Part shown: piece after piece, positions 33,650-45,044 of the stretch
Layout: each line of letters starts with the position of its first letter
Position numbering within the stretch: position 1 is the first letter of the stretch
Assembly (NCBI RefSeq): GCF_040954645.1
Contig: NC_092811.1
Location: 123,587,411-123,651,410, forward strand
Direction of reading: 5' to 3'
DNA: 64,000 bases
Source of the DNA: Diabrotica undecimpunctata
Lineage: Eukaryota > Arthropoda > Insecta > Coleoptera > Chrysomelidae
Made by a program: the position numbers and the translations under genes
The notes under the pieces: model-generated
Database searches by the model: none
What the model saw: the letters and a program-made list of their open reading frames with translations, nothing else
What the model was told of the DNA's origin: nothing

Positions 33650-34380
33650 TATTTGGATACTTGGAATTTCATCAGGACCTGTCGCTTTGCCATTTCTTGA
33701 TGATTATATGGCTTGTACTATATCAGAGCGTGTTATTACGGCTCTGTCGCAGTTAGTAATATTTTGCGGAGATGAACTAATCCTATCGTCTTCGAATAGA
33801 TTCGTAATGTAATTTTCCCATTCTTTAATATTGTCCTATACTTCAATTACTTTACCATATTCATCATGTAGCAGTGCAGTTTCTCTCTTATTGAAGATAC
33901 CAGCCGCTTCTCTCACTTTGTTATATATGTCGTATTTATTTTTGAGTTTTTCACTTTCATGACAGTGTTTGGCTAGATGTTGACTGTGCTTCTCGTATTT
34001 TATGTCGAATTTCTTTTTGCAAACTTTTATAAAAAAAATTTTGTTGTTTTTTGCTAGTCGCCGGCGCTTCATCAAATTAAATCGGTTTTCTGTCATCTAG
34101 TCCTTTTTTTAGCTGAGTTATTGCCTTTTAAATCCCTTTCACAGATTTCCTTTACTGTTGTTATAATTTTATTTAATTCTCATTCACATTCTCACCGATG
34201 TTTTCCCAAACTAAATTTTCGTTCAGTGGTCTTGGCACCGTTTCCTTAACTTTCTCGTCTTGTAGTTGGATTATACCAATATTTGTGCGAGACTTCTTTT
34301 TGATCACTTTTTTTAATTTTAATTGGGTGACAGCTATTATGGGATTGTGATCAGACCCAATGTCAGCACCTGGATAGCAT
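33650..34380 (-). pseudogene. LINE endonuclease end and linker
   Basis: The minus strand reads YPGADIGSDHNPIIAV (the conserved SDH end of an AP-type endonuclease) and LKKVIKKKSRTNIGIIQLQD, then an 86-codon basic linker starting MTENRFNLMKRRRLAKNNKI, and RNGKATGPDEIPS at the start of RT. The SDH motif is intact, but upstream endonuclease and downstream RT are absent. Confidence 0.65.
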
Positions 34381-34384
34381 CATC

Positions 34385-34556
34385 GCTTAGACCAGCACCA
34401 GCACTGAGATTAGAAAATCGTAGAACTATAAATGCTGAGTGGTACACAACCATTTACTTACCGGAAGTTTTCTCAGAAAAAACCTTAAAAAATTCGAATC
34501 ATTCTGCAGTAACAAGACATATCCCCAGACATCACAACAAAGATAGAACTTACTAA
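34385..34556 (+). pseudogene. Possible mariner transposase internal fragment
   Basis: ENRRTINAEWYTTIYLPEVF resembles the mariner segment just before the HHDNA block; the next residues are scrambled. Only one short block supports it. Confidence 0.35.
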
Positions 34557-34885
34557 TTCTTCTTCTTGATGTGCCTATCTGTTACGAATGTTGGCGATCA
34601 TCATGGCAATCTTTATCTTATCTGTAGCAGCGCGGAAAAGCTGCACAGATGTTGTATTGAACCAGATTCTGAGGTTCTTTAACCAAGATGTTCTTCTTCT
34701 TCCTGGACCTCGTTTTCCAAATATTTTTCCTTGCCGGGTGGCTTGAAGGAGAGCATATCTGGACTCATTTAGCATAATATGTCCGAAGAACTGTAACTTT
34801 CGAGATTTGATGGTGGTCAGTACCTCTCGGTTCTTATTCATTCTTCTGAGGACCTCCTCATTTGTGACTCGGTCAGTCACGATTT
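34557..34885 (-). mobile_element. LINE 3' tail, 5'-truncated
   Basis: The minus strand reads QIVTDRVTNEEVLRRMNKNR, KSRKLQFFGHIMLNESRYAL, GKRGPGRRRTSWLKNLRIWF and then FRAATDKIKIAMMIANIRNR, ending with a (GAA)n tail at 34557-34566. Same family as 2882 and 21874. It abuts the palindrome at 34883-34915. Confidence 0.8.
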
Positions 34886-34915
34886 GAGATGTGGCTTTCG
34901 ATGTAGCCACATCTC
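34883..34915. repeat. 13-bp snap-back palindrome in LINE sequence
   Basis: TGAGATGTGGCT-type arms (about 34883-34894 and 34904-34915) are perfectly complementary around a loop of about 8 nt. A second 8-bp hairpin, GCTTCCAG…CTGGAAGC (34919-34926 and 34936-34943), follows directly. On the minus strand one arm encodes the LINE block LEAFEMWL; the other is its reverse complement, so the LINE appears to fold back on itself here. Confidence 0.7.
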
Positions 34916-35419
34916 AAATGCTTCCAGTTTTCTGCACTGGAAGCTTACTAATAAAAACGTGCAATTCATATTCCATCCTCTGTACAATGCTAACTTAAGT
35001 ACTAATGAGTTCTCTACATGTCCAAAAGTCAAACATCAATTGCGTAGCAACTTTCAACACCAGACCAAGTTGTTAAAGCATTTAAAAATCATCTTCTGAC
35101 TGGAAATAATATTTTGGCAATTGGTTTACTCGCACGCAAAAATATACATCTAGAAATTAAAGCAACAATTTTTGTATAAATGAAAATTTTAACACAATGA
35201 AATTATTTACCACAATTTGACAGATTCTAGACAGAAGAATGACAAGGCTTGGATGTTCTTTTCTTCAGAATCTATATATAAGAGGTTCTGTTCACTTAAT
35301 AACTGGGGAAAATATTAATATGGAATTTCCCCTCGGTTGTTTTTCATACATATAAAACTTTGACCTTATTTTTTGTTCCAGTTGGCAAAATACAATACAT
35401 TTTGTGACCACTTACTTAC

Positions 35420-35936
35420 CTTATGCCTCCTCACGTGGATATTATACGTGGCCCTGGAAACAAAAACAGCAGAACATTCTTTACATTTATATTCTTTTCG
35501 TTTATGGTTTGGATCATGTACACCTTTATGCGTATTCAACCCCTGCAAAGTCTTGAACTGCTTCTGGCAGAAACTACACTCAAACCGCAAGTTCTCGTGT
35601 TCCACTTGGACATGTACGTCCAACAACTTTTTCCAAAAGTACCCCCTTCCGCATTTTTCGCATGTAAACGTATAATTTTTTAGATGCACGTTTTGGAGGT
35701 GTTGACTAAGCGTCAAAGGAGTCTTAAATTTATCATCGCAGTATTCGCATTTGTGGCTATACTCTGCTAAATGTACGGATTTCTTGTGTTTCACCATGCT
35801 GTTCTTGTATAAGAACTTTTTTCCGCAGACGTCGCATTTTATGGTTTTTTCTTTGTGCGCCCGCATGTGGTTTTTTAATTTGATTGGATGAGTGAAGACC
35901 TTGCCACATTTTGTGCACTGCACATTATCTGCAACG
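35420..35936 (-). CDS. C2H2 zinc-finger internal exon, module 3a, six fingers
   Basis: Acceptor GTTTCTTTTAG (AG at 35937-35938), one base C, then VADNVQCTKCGKVF and six fingers (CTKC, CDVC, CEYC, CEKC, CSFC, CKEC). The donor AAG|GTAAGT is at 35420/35419 after HVRRHK. Reading through the donor gives 17 more residues and a stop at 35366, probably not used. The finger spacing and the conserved HLxNVHLKNYxFxCExC segment match fingers 1-6 of module 4 (18575-19595). It is expected to splice over 6.9 kb to 28516. Confidence 0.87.
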
Positions 35937-35939
35937 CTA

Positions 35940-36663
35940 AAAGAAACATTTTGTCAAAACAATTAAGATTTAAATATCAAAACAACATCGATGGAGGATA
36001 AAAATATAGTGCATCGAAAAGATATAGCGACGACTTTACCTCACATGTAAAAGAAAAGCGACTGTGCGATTTTTAAGTAAAGACAAAACGTAATTATAGA
36101 TTAACAGTTGTCAAAATGCTGTCAGATTGCTTGCGAATTTTAGTTATTTTACAAAAAGAAGACGTTATAGATACAATACAAGAATAACAAAATGTGGAGG
36201 TCACTGCATAGGCCAGTAAAGAACAAAAATAGCTGAAAACCTCTTATACAGGTTTTTTAGGGTTCTATAAGGGGTAGCTGAGGACAAATGCTTGTTGAAG
36301 ATGTACAGCTGATTTTGCTGTTTTTTTAAACAATCGTAAAAAGTGGAAAAATCATTTTTTGTCTATAAATTGTTTTTTATATATTTTAGAGAAAAATTAT
36401 TCAAATACAAGTTGTAGATCTTAAAATGTTCTTTAATTTGTGAGTTCCTAAGTTAAAATCTATAAACGATTGAGCGAGATAATAGCAAAAAATCCTTATT
36501 TTGCAGTAATTTACAAATGTTAGCAACTTTGTTTTTTGCATAATGACATGTAATATAACTACTTGAAGTTATGGCAAGTTATTGAAGTGTTCTAAATCTT
36601 TGCATTACCATTTTTTGAGTGAGCCTACTTACAAGCTCATGTCATAAAAAATATGAAAGTTTT
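35940..36663. other. Intronic AT-rich sequence
   Basis: No genes seen. The pogo element at 36666 lies in AT-rich DNA that continues at 38467. Confidence 0.35.
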
Positions 36664-36665
36664 TA

Positions 36666-38464
36666 CAGTACACTCGCGTTAATCCGAACCCAAGGTCGTC
36701 CGAAAGACGCGGTAGTCCGAATCGACTCGCGCGACTGCCCCATACCTCCCCCACGATTAAATCGACATGAATCAACATGAAGAACATCGGTTTTTATTTT
36801 CCTTGTCCACCTACATATTATTTAGTTCTGCTAGTGCTTTCGTATTACGATGTCTCTACGTAAACACGTGACTTTGGCTATCGAACAAAAGACCAAAATT
36901 CTCAAGTTGATACAGCAATGAACTAGCTACAGTTTCATTTCAAAACAGTTCGGTATTGGCAAATCTACCATTACGGACATTAAGAAGAACAAAGAAAAGA
37001 TCGAAAAGTTCGTCAGCGAAACGGAAAGAGGTCCAGGGAAAAGGAAAACCATCAAACGCCCCGAATATCCGAAAGTAGAAAGTGCGTTGCTCGTGTGGTT
37101 CCTACAACAGTGGAAAAAGTATGTTCCGATGAGTGATGAAAATCACCAAGCTTTTAGCGCATGTAAGGGTTGGTTGGAAAACTTCAAATGACGTCATGGA
37201 GTTGGACATCTCCTTCCGAAGTGCATTTGAAGAACTTATGATTAAACACAATTTGACACCTGCGCAAATTTAAAATGCAGATGAAAGTGGGTTATTTTGG
37301 CGCATGATACCAGACCACACATTGGTGTCATCTCAAGAAAAGAACGCTCTTGTTCGAAAAATTATGAAAGAAAGAATCACCTTTATGCCTTGTGCAAATG
37401 CTTCAAGGACTCAAAACCTTTTTTTGCTTGTTTTGGGACGGCTAACAAGCCTCGTGCAATCAAATCTGTTAATCTTCCCGTATGTAGTCGAGGCAATAAA
37501 ATGGGTGACAAAAGATTTGTTCTTGGATTGGTTCAAAGCTGAATTCGTCCCTGATGTTCGTCGTCATCTCGCACGTTTGAACCTACCTCAAGAGGCTGTG
37601 TCGCTGCTGGACAATGGCCCTGGTCATCCATCCGCTGATGAACTTCGTAGTGAAGATGGTAAAATTTTTGTCATGTTCTTACCACCCAACACGACAGCTA
37701 TGATTCAACCAATGGACCAAAATGTCATCCAGAACCCAAAACTGCGCTACCGAAAAGCTTTACTCTCCAATATTCTTGCTGACGAGCGAAGTGGAATGGA
37801 TCTGGTAGTAGCTTTGAAGAAAGTTAATCTCAAGGACGTCGTTTTCAATTTGGTAAATTGATGGTCATCCATTTCACAACGTTTGATTCAACTTTCTTGG
37901 AAAAACTTGAGCCCGAACTTAGCGCCTGTTGACGACTCTTCGTCCAACGAAAAAGACATCATTTTAAGCCCGTTGTCGCTCAGCTGGCTCAAGGTAACAC
38001 GAGAATAATTACTGAGTCTGAGGTTCGAGAATGGGCATCAGGTGGCCGTGACTAAGAAATTGACACCCAAGATATGCTCACGGATGAAAAAAATGTAAGG
38101 AGCATTCAAAATAAAGAAACGGAAGAGGAGGATGTCAATGATAAACCACCTGCTTCAAAAACGTCTGCTGCTAAAGCTGTTAAAAACCTGAACATGGATA
38201 TCAGTTGGGCAGAAGGCAACCTAAACAACAGCGAGATCATGATGCTGAGGCGTATAAGAGACAGAGCGTTTGATCAGCACGTCTAGACTGGCGTCCAGAA
38301 AAAAATTACAGATTTTTTACTGCTCCCCAGTAGTGCACCAGTCATTTTCATTGTGTTTTTGAAGTTTTTCTTCTCCCAATAAAAAAGTCATAGGTAATCC
38401 GAATGATGCGATCATCCGAACAACCCGTTTCCCCGATTCGGTTAGGATTAACGCGACCATGCTC
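36666..38464 (+). mobile_element. pogo/Tigger-type element with TA duplication
   Basis: Inverted termini of 25 bp (CAGTACACTCGCGTTAATCC at 36666 and the reversed end at 38464; about 19 of 25 matching) are directly flanked by TA at 36664-36665 and 38465-38466. The 1.8-kb length and the CAGT..…CGTTAATCCGAA ends are typical of Tigger-like elements. Confidence 0.85.
36850..38286 (+). pseudogene. Tigger/Jerky-like transposase pseudogene
   Basis: The start MSLRKHVTLAIEQKTKILKL is followed by a psq/CENP-B-type helix-turn-helix (SKQFGIGKSTITDIKKNKEK) and a second DNA-binding segment. The DDE domain has NADESG (first D), SLLDNGPGHPS (second D) and IQPMDQNVIQN (third D). Blocks LPPNTTAM and the tail …RRIRDRAFDQHV complete it. 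Stops at 36919 and about 37189 and frameshifts at about 37190, 37290 and 37860 inactivate it. Confidence 0.82.
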
Positions 38465-38466
38465 TA

Positions 38467-39630
38467 TAAATGTTTATAAGCTAACAAGTCAGCCCATTTC
38501 CAAACGATTTTTTTAATAACGATTTTGATAAAATGTTGAATTTTTTTAATATATCTTAAAATTGAAGCCTCAAGAATCGATTACGATCAGCTGCATACCT
38601 CTAGAGTCACTGTTTGACCAAGTACAGCTGTTTAAATAATTGCCCTTCAGTGTGCGTATTAAGTTGTTGTAGTGTTTATATAATTATACTACCAATTATA
38701 TAAGCGAGAATATATGTTTTTAAGGTTTATAAATCAATAGGCTAACGTATAAATTACTTTATTTTACAACAAAGCTTAAATGCAAACTATCCAAAATATT
38801 GTAACCGTTGAGTACATTTTCACAGTGATTTTTTGTCAAAAAATAATTGACTACAATGAACAGTGTCCATTATTAACAATGTAGCATATTATTTGTTGTG
38901 TATTTTATACAGGAATTAGTTTTTGTACAGTTTTTTACAAATGTTTACAGATTTTTACATATTATTACAAAAATGTACATACAAACATCAGTATGTATGG
39001 TTGAGATCTTTACCCGTACGTCACTAATACGTTACGAGATACAATATACATAATGTGTCCCAAAAAGATTTATACAATCGGAGGAAAAACTTGCTCTGCT
39101 TGACCTGGAAATCCATAATTAAGAAGAAAAATTTCGTTAGAAATAGAACTGGCATTGGCAAGTCAAATATACTGTTTTGTAGTAAAGAATAAGCTATGTT
39201 CAAATTCAAACGTATTGTAGAAAGTAGCGATAATCTTGGAGAGAATTATAATTTCGGGAAATGAAGGACGCACAGGCAAAGTGTTCGCCGCAGAGGGACG
39301 GCCCTGCCTGCGTACAACGAGTTATCTTCTATAGTAGAAGCCACAGTTAGAATGCAGTGCAGGTAAGATAGGCAATGTATTTGTTACGGGAGAATGGTCG
39401 ACCACGTTGCCGGCTTGCCCCGAACGACGCATCAGGACCGGATTTTAGAATCATAGCTCTGGAATATGGCTATGGTTGTGTAAAAGACTATCATTATTGT
39501 TTCAGCTAAAGCATGATTCAATCATCGATGTATAAATAAGAGAGTTTCCATTGTAAACAGATTCTTTGGGAAATAAAGATCATTATAAAGTAATTAGGAG
39601 AAGCGAATCAGTTTCAATCCCCATTGTCCA
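38467..39630. other. AT-rich stretch; possible LTR remnant at its end
   Basis: Most of the stretch has no recognisable gene. At 39530-39577 TATAAATA is followed about 40 bp later by AATAAA, with GC-rich sequence (CCGGCTTGCCCC) upstream. This layout would suit an LTR promoter plus poly(A) signal, but no partner LTR or internal region was found. Confidence 0.25.
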
Positions 39631-39639
39631 CGCAAAGTG

Positions 39640-40910
39640 GTACAGTAAGTGGATAACGTCTTTTAATTTGACCCAGTCAAATGCCTTCTTCAGGTCCACG
39701 AAACATAGGTATGCCGGTTTGTTGTATTATGATGATTTCTCTTGCACTTCCCGGGTTGTTCTTCTGCTAGTGTTATAATTTCATTCAGTTTATTTGTTAT
39801 CACTTTGGTTGTTAATTTTAGTGTTGTGTTTAATAAATTAATTCCTCTGTAATTTTCCGGGTCCGATTTGTCTCCCTTTTTGAAGAGAGGTATTAGGATG
39901 CTCGATCTCCATTCTTGAGGAATTCTGTTTTGTTCTATTATTTTTTGGATTAGTTTTAATAGTTGTTTGGTCAGATCTGGTCCTCTGTACTTTAGGAGTT
40001 GGTTTGGTATTCTGTCCTCTCTTGGAGATTTTCTATTTTTTAATTTCCTTAATGCTTTCTTTACCTCTTCCTCCTCAATATTTATTTCTTCGTTTGTTGC
40101 CACCTCTGATGTTGGTGGTTCATTATCGTTACCTTTAGAAACTAGGGAACGAAAGTAGCCTACGCATGCTTCCTTCTGAATGTGTTTCGTTTTTATTAAT
40201 TCCTTCATCTCTTTTCTTTGTCCTCTAATCATTCTTTATATTTCTTTTTGTGTTCCGCAGAAGTCGTGTTTCATCTGTTTTGAGAAGCTCTGCCAGTGTT
40301 CCCTTTTTATTTGCCTAACTAAAGTATTCGTTTCATTTCTGATTCGTTTATAGTGGTTGTATGCCTGTTGTGTTTGTTGTGTTCTTTATTGTAAAAAGAC
40401 TTTTTTCTTTTCTTCACATTTTGTCTTCACTTCCTCTCTAAACCATGGTGTTTTCTTTTTTGATATGTTAGTGTTCGTTACTTTCCTCTCTCCAAGTGAT
40501 TCTGTTGCTGCCTTAATTATGTTATTTTTGAGGTTTTCCCGACTTTCCTCGATATTATCGTTTTCTAATATTTCATTCCCAACGATCTTCTCTGATATTC
40601 TTTTCCTGTCTAAGTATTCCGTTGATTCCGTATCTAGTCTTGGCACCGCTGTCTTGGGTGGGAAGTATTTCAGGACGATTCTTATTTTACATATTACTAG
40701 GTTATGGTGGCTACCTACATCTGCTGAGTTGAGGCATCTTACGTCAATTATTTTCGATGGATGTATATCTCTGTTGGTTATAACATAATCTACCATAGAT
40801 CTTTGTCCACAGGTGTTATTAAATGTATATTTGTGTCGGACTTTGTGGTCAAAAAATGTATTGTTTATTCTTAGTTCCTTATTCGTGCGACCAAAAACTT
40901 GTTGGCAAAA
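39640..40910 (-). pseudogene. LINE N-terminal half: endonuclease, linker and RT start
   Basis: The minus strand reads FGRTNKELRINNTFFDHKVR, RSMVDYVITNRDIHPS and ADVGSHHNLVICKIR (endonuclease end; SHH where SDH is expected). Then KTPWFREEVKTKCEEKKKVF (linker), KALRKLKNRKSPREDRIPNQ, FKKGDKSDPENYRGINLLNT (RT start) and, shifted, DLKKAFDWVKLKDV (motif A). Two open pieces of 136 and 180 codons remain. It is the same family as 14975-16285 and supplies the part that copy lacks. Confidence 0.85.
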
Positions 40911-40914
40911 ACTA

Positions 40915-42215
40915 TGAAAGCTCAGTTCGTTTTCATTTTCGCAAGCGGATGAAAGTACCTACACCATGGAGCGGTTACCAGTATCTGTCGTGAATTTCAA
41001 ACAGGGTATGACTCTTAATGTACAAGTAAAACGTGTAGTGTTAACTGGATTGAACTATCATCTGAACAAAAAATGGTGACAGCTTGACTACTACCGTGAA
41101 GGATGATGAGGGCCTACCAGCTTTTTCAAAGACCACATTTCGTAGGTTACCAAATTCCATGGGTTTTAAATATGGTAAAAGAGGTACAAATACCTGGGAC
41201 ATGAAATTATGATTGGCAGGGATAACCAGACTCATGAACTGAAGAGAAGAATCGGCCTTGGGTGGGCAGCATTTGGAAAACTGAGAGAAACTTTTAAAAG
41301 TGAGCTGCCCACATGCGTAAAGAGAAAGGTATTTGATCAGTGCGTCCTCCCAGTCTTGACGTACGGAGCAGAAACACTTACCTTAACAAAAGCAGCAGCT
41401 ACCAAACTGAGAGTCACGCAGAGAAGAATGGAGCGGTCCATGTTAGGAATAAGTCTGCGAGACAGAATAACCAACGAAGATATCAGGAGAAGAACCGGAG
41501 TGACTGACATCATCGAGAAGATAGCCAGACTAAAATGGAGATGGGCAGGACACATAGCCAGAATGACAGATGGGCGATGGACAAAGAGGTTATTGGAATG
41601 GAGGCCAAGGGAAGACAAGAGAAGCGTCGGTCGACCACCTACAAGATGGACTGACGATTTAAGAAGACTCAATAAAAACTGGATAAGAGCGGCGCAAGAT
41701 AGACGGGGTTGGAAACATGAGGAAGAGGCCTATGTTCAGCAGTGGACTCTTGAGGCTGGATGATGATGAAAAGAGGTACAGATTCTATAATGATGGAAAG
41801 AAAAGATATCATATCCTGAGACATATAAAAACATTGAGGAAGAAGGATAATGTAAACCTTGTTTATACTGATGAGTCTTGGAATAACATCGGTGCTTCAG
41901 TCAAAAAGGATGGAATGACACAACGATAAAGAATTCACGAGATGCCTTCATAAAATGGCTCTCCACTGGTCTGAAAGCTCCAACCCGAAGAGGTCATCGG
42001 TTTGTTCTTCTTCATGCTGGAAGCGAAACTGGTTTTACGGCATGGGCCGAATTAACTTTCTTGGCCATGAAGGGAACCGCTTATTACAACCGATGTATTT
42101 AGAAATGCCATGGATGAATTTAATCGAACAGCATTGCTTTATAAAGTCATGGCAGATACATAGAACAACTGCTGGCGTGTTTATTGAAATATTTGATAAT
42201 TTTCTTCTATAAACG
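40915..42215 (+). pseudogene. DDE_3-type transposase remnant, split by an RTE LINE
   Basis: After removal of 41189-41780 (one duplication copy left), the plus strand reads a DNA-binding part, then KRYRFYNDGKKRYHILRHIK, NVNLVYTDESWNN (first catalytic D), and, shifted, DAFIKWLSTGLKAPTRRGHR, FVLLHAGSETGF and FRNAMDEFNRTAL. This is the DDE_3 fold of IS630-Tc1-like transposases. The second D and E blocks are not found; it is truncated near 42215. Confidence 0.65.
41189..41768 (+). mobile_element. RTE-type LINE 3' end with 12-bp target duplication
   Basis: One open frame of 184 codons: MIGRDNQTHELKRRIGLGWA, LPVLTYGAETLTLTKAAATK, MERSMLGISLRDRITNEDIR, LKWRWAGHIARMTDGRW, GRPPTRWTDDLRR and EEAYVQQWTLEAG, ending in a GATGATGATGA tail. 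This is the C-terminal region of RTE/BovB-like LINEs. It is flanked by AAAAGAGGTACA at 41177-41188 and 41769-41780. The intact frame suggests a recent insertion. Confidence 0.92.
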
Positions 42216-42219
42216 TCAT

Positions 42220-42530
42220 GGCATGTCGGACAAGGCAAGGCAACCGTATATACATATTTCTGACTATTGGTCGTCTTCAGATTTGCCCTTTCTAACTTTG
42301 CTGCACCGTACTAAAGACGACCAATATTGTTGTAATGTATGTTGTCGGAAATTTACAATTTATGATTTACGTCAGTGTAGGGGCTTGACCATTCGTACCT
42401 AATAAACTACGTAAAAAGGCTTAAAAACATGACAAATAAAACAAATTTCAACAGAATTTCATTTCACAGTTGTTTTTGTCTAGATGTTTATCGTTTGTTT
42501 CCTGATTATGCTTTCAAGGTCTTGAAAGTT
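42220..42530. other. Spacer between transposon remnants
   Basis: It contains a 12-bp inverted pair (ATTGGTCGTCTT near 42267 and AAGACGACCAAT near 42315) and nothing else recognisable. Confidence 0.3.
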
Positions 42531-42534
42531 TTGT

Positions 42535-43900
42535 TGTAGGTTATATAGTCACATATATTACACACTATAACTCGAAAGATCGAAAGATGTTGAGAACGGT
42601 AAGAAGAAAACAGAAGTTTGTCGTGAAAGAGGAATTTCAAGTTCCACTCTATCTACCATGCTCAGAAATAAACACAAGATTTTCGAAGCAGGTTAGTCTT
42701 TTTCCGGTAAATAAAAAAAAACTGCGTGCCGCAACTAATAAAGAACTCGACAGTGCAATGGTCAAATGATTTACCGTAAACAGGGCTGCGAATGTTCCAA
42801 TAAGTGGACCACTGCTTCAAGAAAAAGCGCAGGCGCTAGGTGGTGGTGAGAATTTTAAAGCATCGAGTGGGTGGATGAGCCGTTTTAAGGCCAGGCACGA
42901 AATTACGTGTGGAAAAATTTGCGGTGAAAAGAAGAGTGTTTCCAAAGTCACCGCCAACTGGTTGAAGTCATGGCCTAGAATAAGACAAAATTACAGTGAA
43001 GATAATGTTTTCAATGCCGACGAGCTGTGACTTTTTTTTAAACTTACTCCAGATAAGACTCTCAAATTCAAATATGAACGTTGTATAGGTGGAAAGTTAT
43101 CAAAAGAAAGGGTAACCACGAGGATATCTCAAAAACCACGATGTTTCAGAGGTGTGAATCAGCTTCCTGTCACATATAAATCTGGGATAGAGAATTGTGA
43201 CATCAAAAAATTCTTTTAATCGTTGTCAATTGTACAGCCCATCCGAAAGTTAACTTCTTTTTTTGCCCCCAAATTGCACATCTGTTCTGCAACCGATGAA
43301 TCAGGGCAGTATAAGGTCCCTTAAAGTTCACTACAGAAAACTTTTAGTTAAGCGGATTCTGAATAATGTGGAAAACCGTAGTGAATACCCTGTTATTAAA
43401 TGCCATAAATTTCATCCACAAAGCATGGGCACTCGTAGATAAAAAACCATCAGAAAATGTTTCGGTCATGCGGGGTGGACAGAGACTGAGGCAGAAAACG
43501 AAGAAGATGAATATCCTGTAGCAGAGTGGTTAAGATTACAACAGCACGGTCAAGAACTAACCCAACTAAACAATGATGACGAGTTTGATGAATTTATTGC
43601 CATTGATGACGTCATTGTTTGTAATCTGGCCGGCGGAGCGCCTTATCGTCAGTTATGAAGTTATGAAGATGGTGAAGACAATCGCGGTGAATCTACGCAA
43701 GAAGGTCCTAATAGACAAGATGTGGAAAGTGCTTCAAACATTTTAAGAAACTTTATCCAAAGACAAAACGCAAATGAATTAGCATAAAACTGTTTCACAT
43801 CTTTAGAAAATATGATAGATAGAATGATACTGGACAATTTAAAGCAGTCAAAAATGAGAGACTTCTTCCAATTGCAGAAGCAATAGTTTATGCTATCCTT
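42535..43900 (+). pseudogene. Second Tigger/Jerky-like transposase remnant
   Basis: Ordered blocks: KERGISSSTLSTMLRNKHKI, PISGPLLQEKAQALGGG, FKASSGWMSRFKARHEITCG, FNADEL-stop (for NADETGL, first D), a gap, QPMDQ-like residues with SLKVHYRKLL, EDEYPVAEWLRLQQHGQEL, a DDVIVCNLAGG-type acidic segment and a C-terminal KQSKMRDFF. This matches jerky/Tigger proteins. The central DDE region is deleted and frameshifted. Confidence 0.7.
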
Positions 43901-44008
43901 GAAAATATTATTCATAGCCAATAATAATATTTCGTGAGATATTTCTGAAATAATGAAAAAAATGTGCTTTCCCATCATACCTGCCCCTTTATTTATCACA
44001 TTTCTAAA

Positions 44009-44942
44009 TCACTTATGGGTTTTTAGATGATTATCTCTCGACTGTTTAGTAGTAAAAGTTTTTTTACATATAACACATTCAAAAGGCTTGACAGGTGAAT
44101 GAATCCTCATATGTACCTTGAGGTTGTAAGCTTTCTTAAAGCTTTTGCCGCATATCTGGCACTGGTAATTGGACTGACTGGAATGGATCATCTGGTGATT
44201 TCTAAACGTTCCCGGTAGTCTAAAGCGTTTATCACAAAAGTTGCACTTAAACCTCTTGTTGTCTTCGTGCATATCTAAATGCGTCCTCACGTAATTGATG
44301 TGCATAATTCTACCGCAGATGTAGCACAAAAACACTTCGTGAGCTTTACGTTTGTGTGCCATCAAGTCTTTCTTGTTATCAAAAAATAAAGGACATTGGC
44401 TACATTTCTTCTGAAACGGGTCATCTGGATTTTTGGTTTGTGTTCTTCGTTTGACTTTCTTATGGAAAGATCTTTTTCCATTTTCAGGTTTTCTCACAGG
44501 CGATGTTTGTACGTGTTTCTCAGCAAAATGTTCTGTTAGCTCTCGTTCTGATTCATATTTACTTTTACAGCACTTACAGAAAAAACAAAACCCGGAAAAA
44601 TGCTTCTCTTTTATATGACAGCCTACGTCGGAGGTGGAAAAAAATATTTGGTCACACACAGCACACTGCACCCTATTTTGGGACGCCGTTTCTTGAGAAG
44701 AATCTTCGTGAAAGCAGTGATGCGTGATAGGTAAGATATCGTCATCTAATATAATTTTACATATAGAACATGAGTACGTTAATTTTAAATGAGATTCAGT
44801 CTCGTCAGCACGAATGAACTGTTCACAGTTCTTACAATAAATTTTTAAAGCTGCCTCCAAATTTTGAACGTGACTTCGCATCTCTTGCTGATTCGAAAAG
44901 GATTTGCTGCAGTCTATACATGTAGGAGTTCCGTTGAACCAT
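44009..44942 (-). CDS. C2H2 zinc-finger terminal exon, module 2, ten fingers
   Basis: Acceptor GTATTTTCCAG (AG at 44943-44944), one base A, then WFNGTPTCIDCSKSF. The first five zinc-binding units are irregular (CIDC, CKNC, CSIC, CAVC, CKCC). After a basic linker (RSFHKKVKRRTQTKN) come five regular fingers (CSQC, CYIC, CNFC, CQIC, CVIC), ending HLKTHK and TGA at 44009. AATAAA on the minus strand (43988-43993) lies 16 nt past the stop, which marks a true terminal exon. The upstream hydrophobic frame (…LILLALFLNIVF) is intron read-through. The first half is paralogous to module 1 (52716-53307). Confidence 0.88.
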
Positions 44943-45044
44943 CTGGAAAATACAATGTTTAGAAATAAAGCTAATAAGATAAGTAAAATATACATACTTG
45001 TATAATCAAGCGAAGAACGCATCTCAACGTCAGACACAATAGTA

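Noticed and set aside
35366..35419. Extending module 3a to the stop at 35366
   Set aside because: A strong donor AAG|GTAAGT lies at 35420/35419 and the phase fits 28516; the extra residues have no counterpart in the paralogue.
44943..45037. N-terminal hydrophobic segment (a signal or membrane helix) on the 44-kb zinc-finger ORF
   Set aside because: It lies upstream of the CCAG acceptor at 44943 and has intron-like composition; zinc-finger nuclear factors do not carry it.
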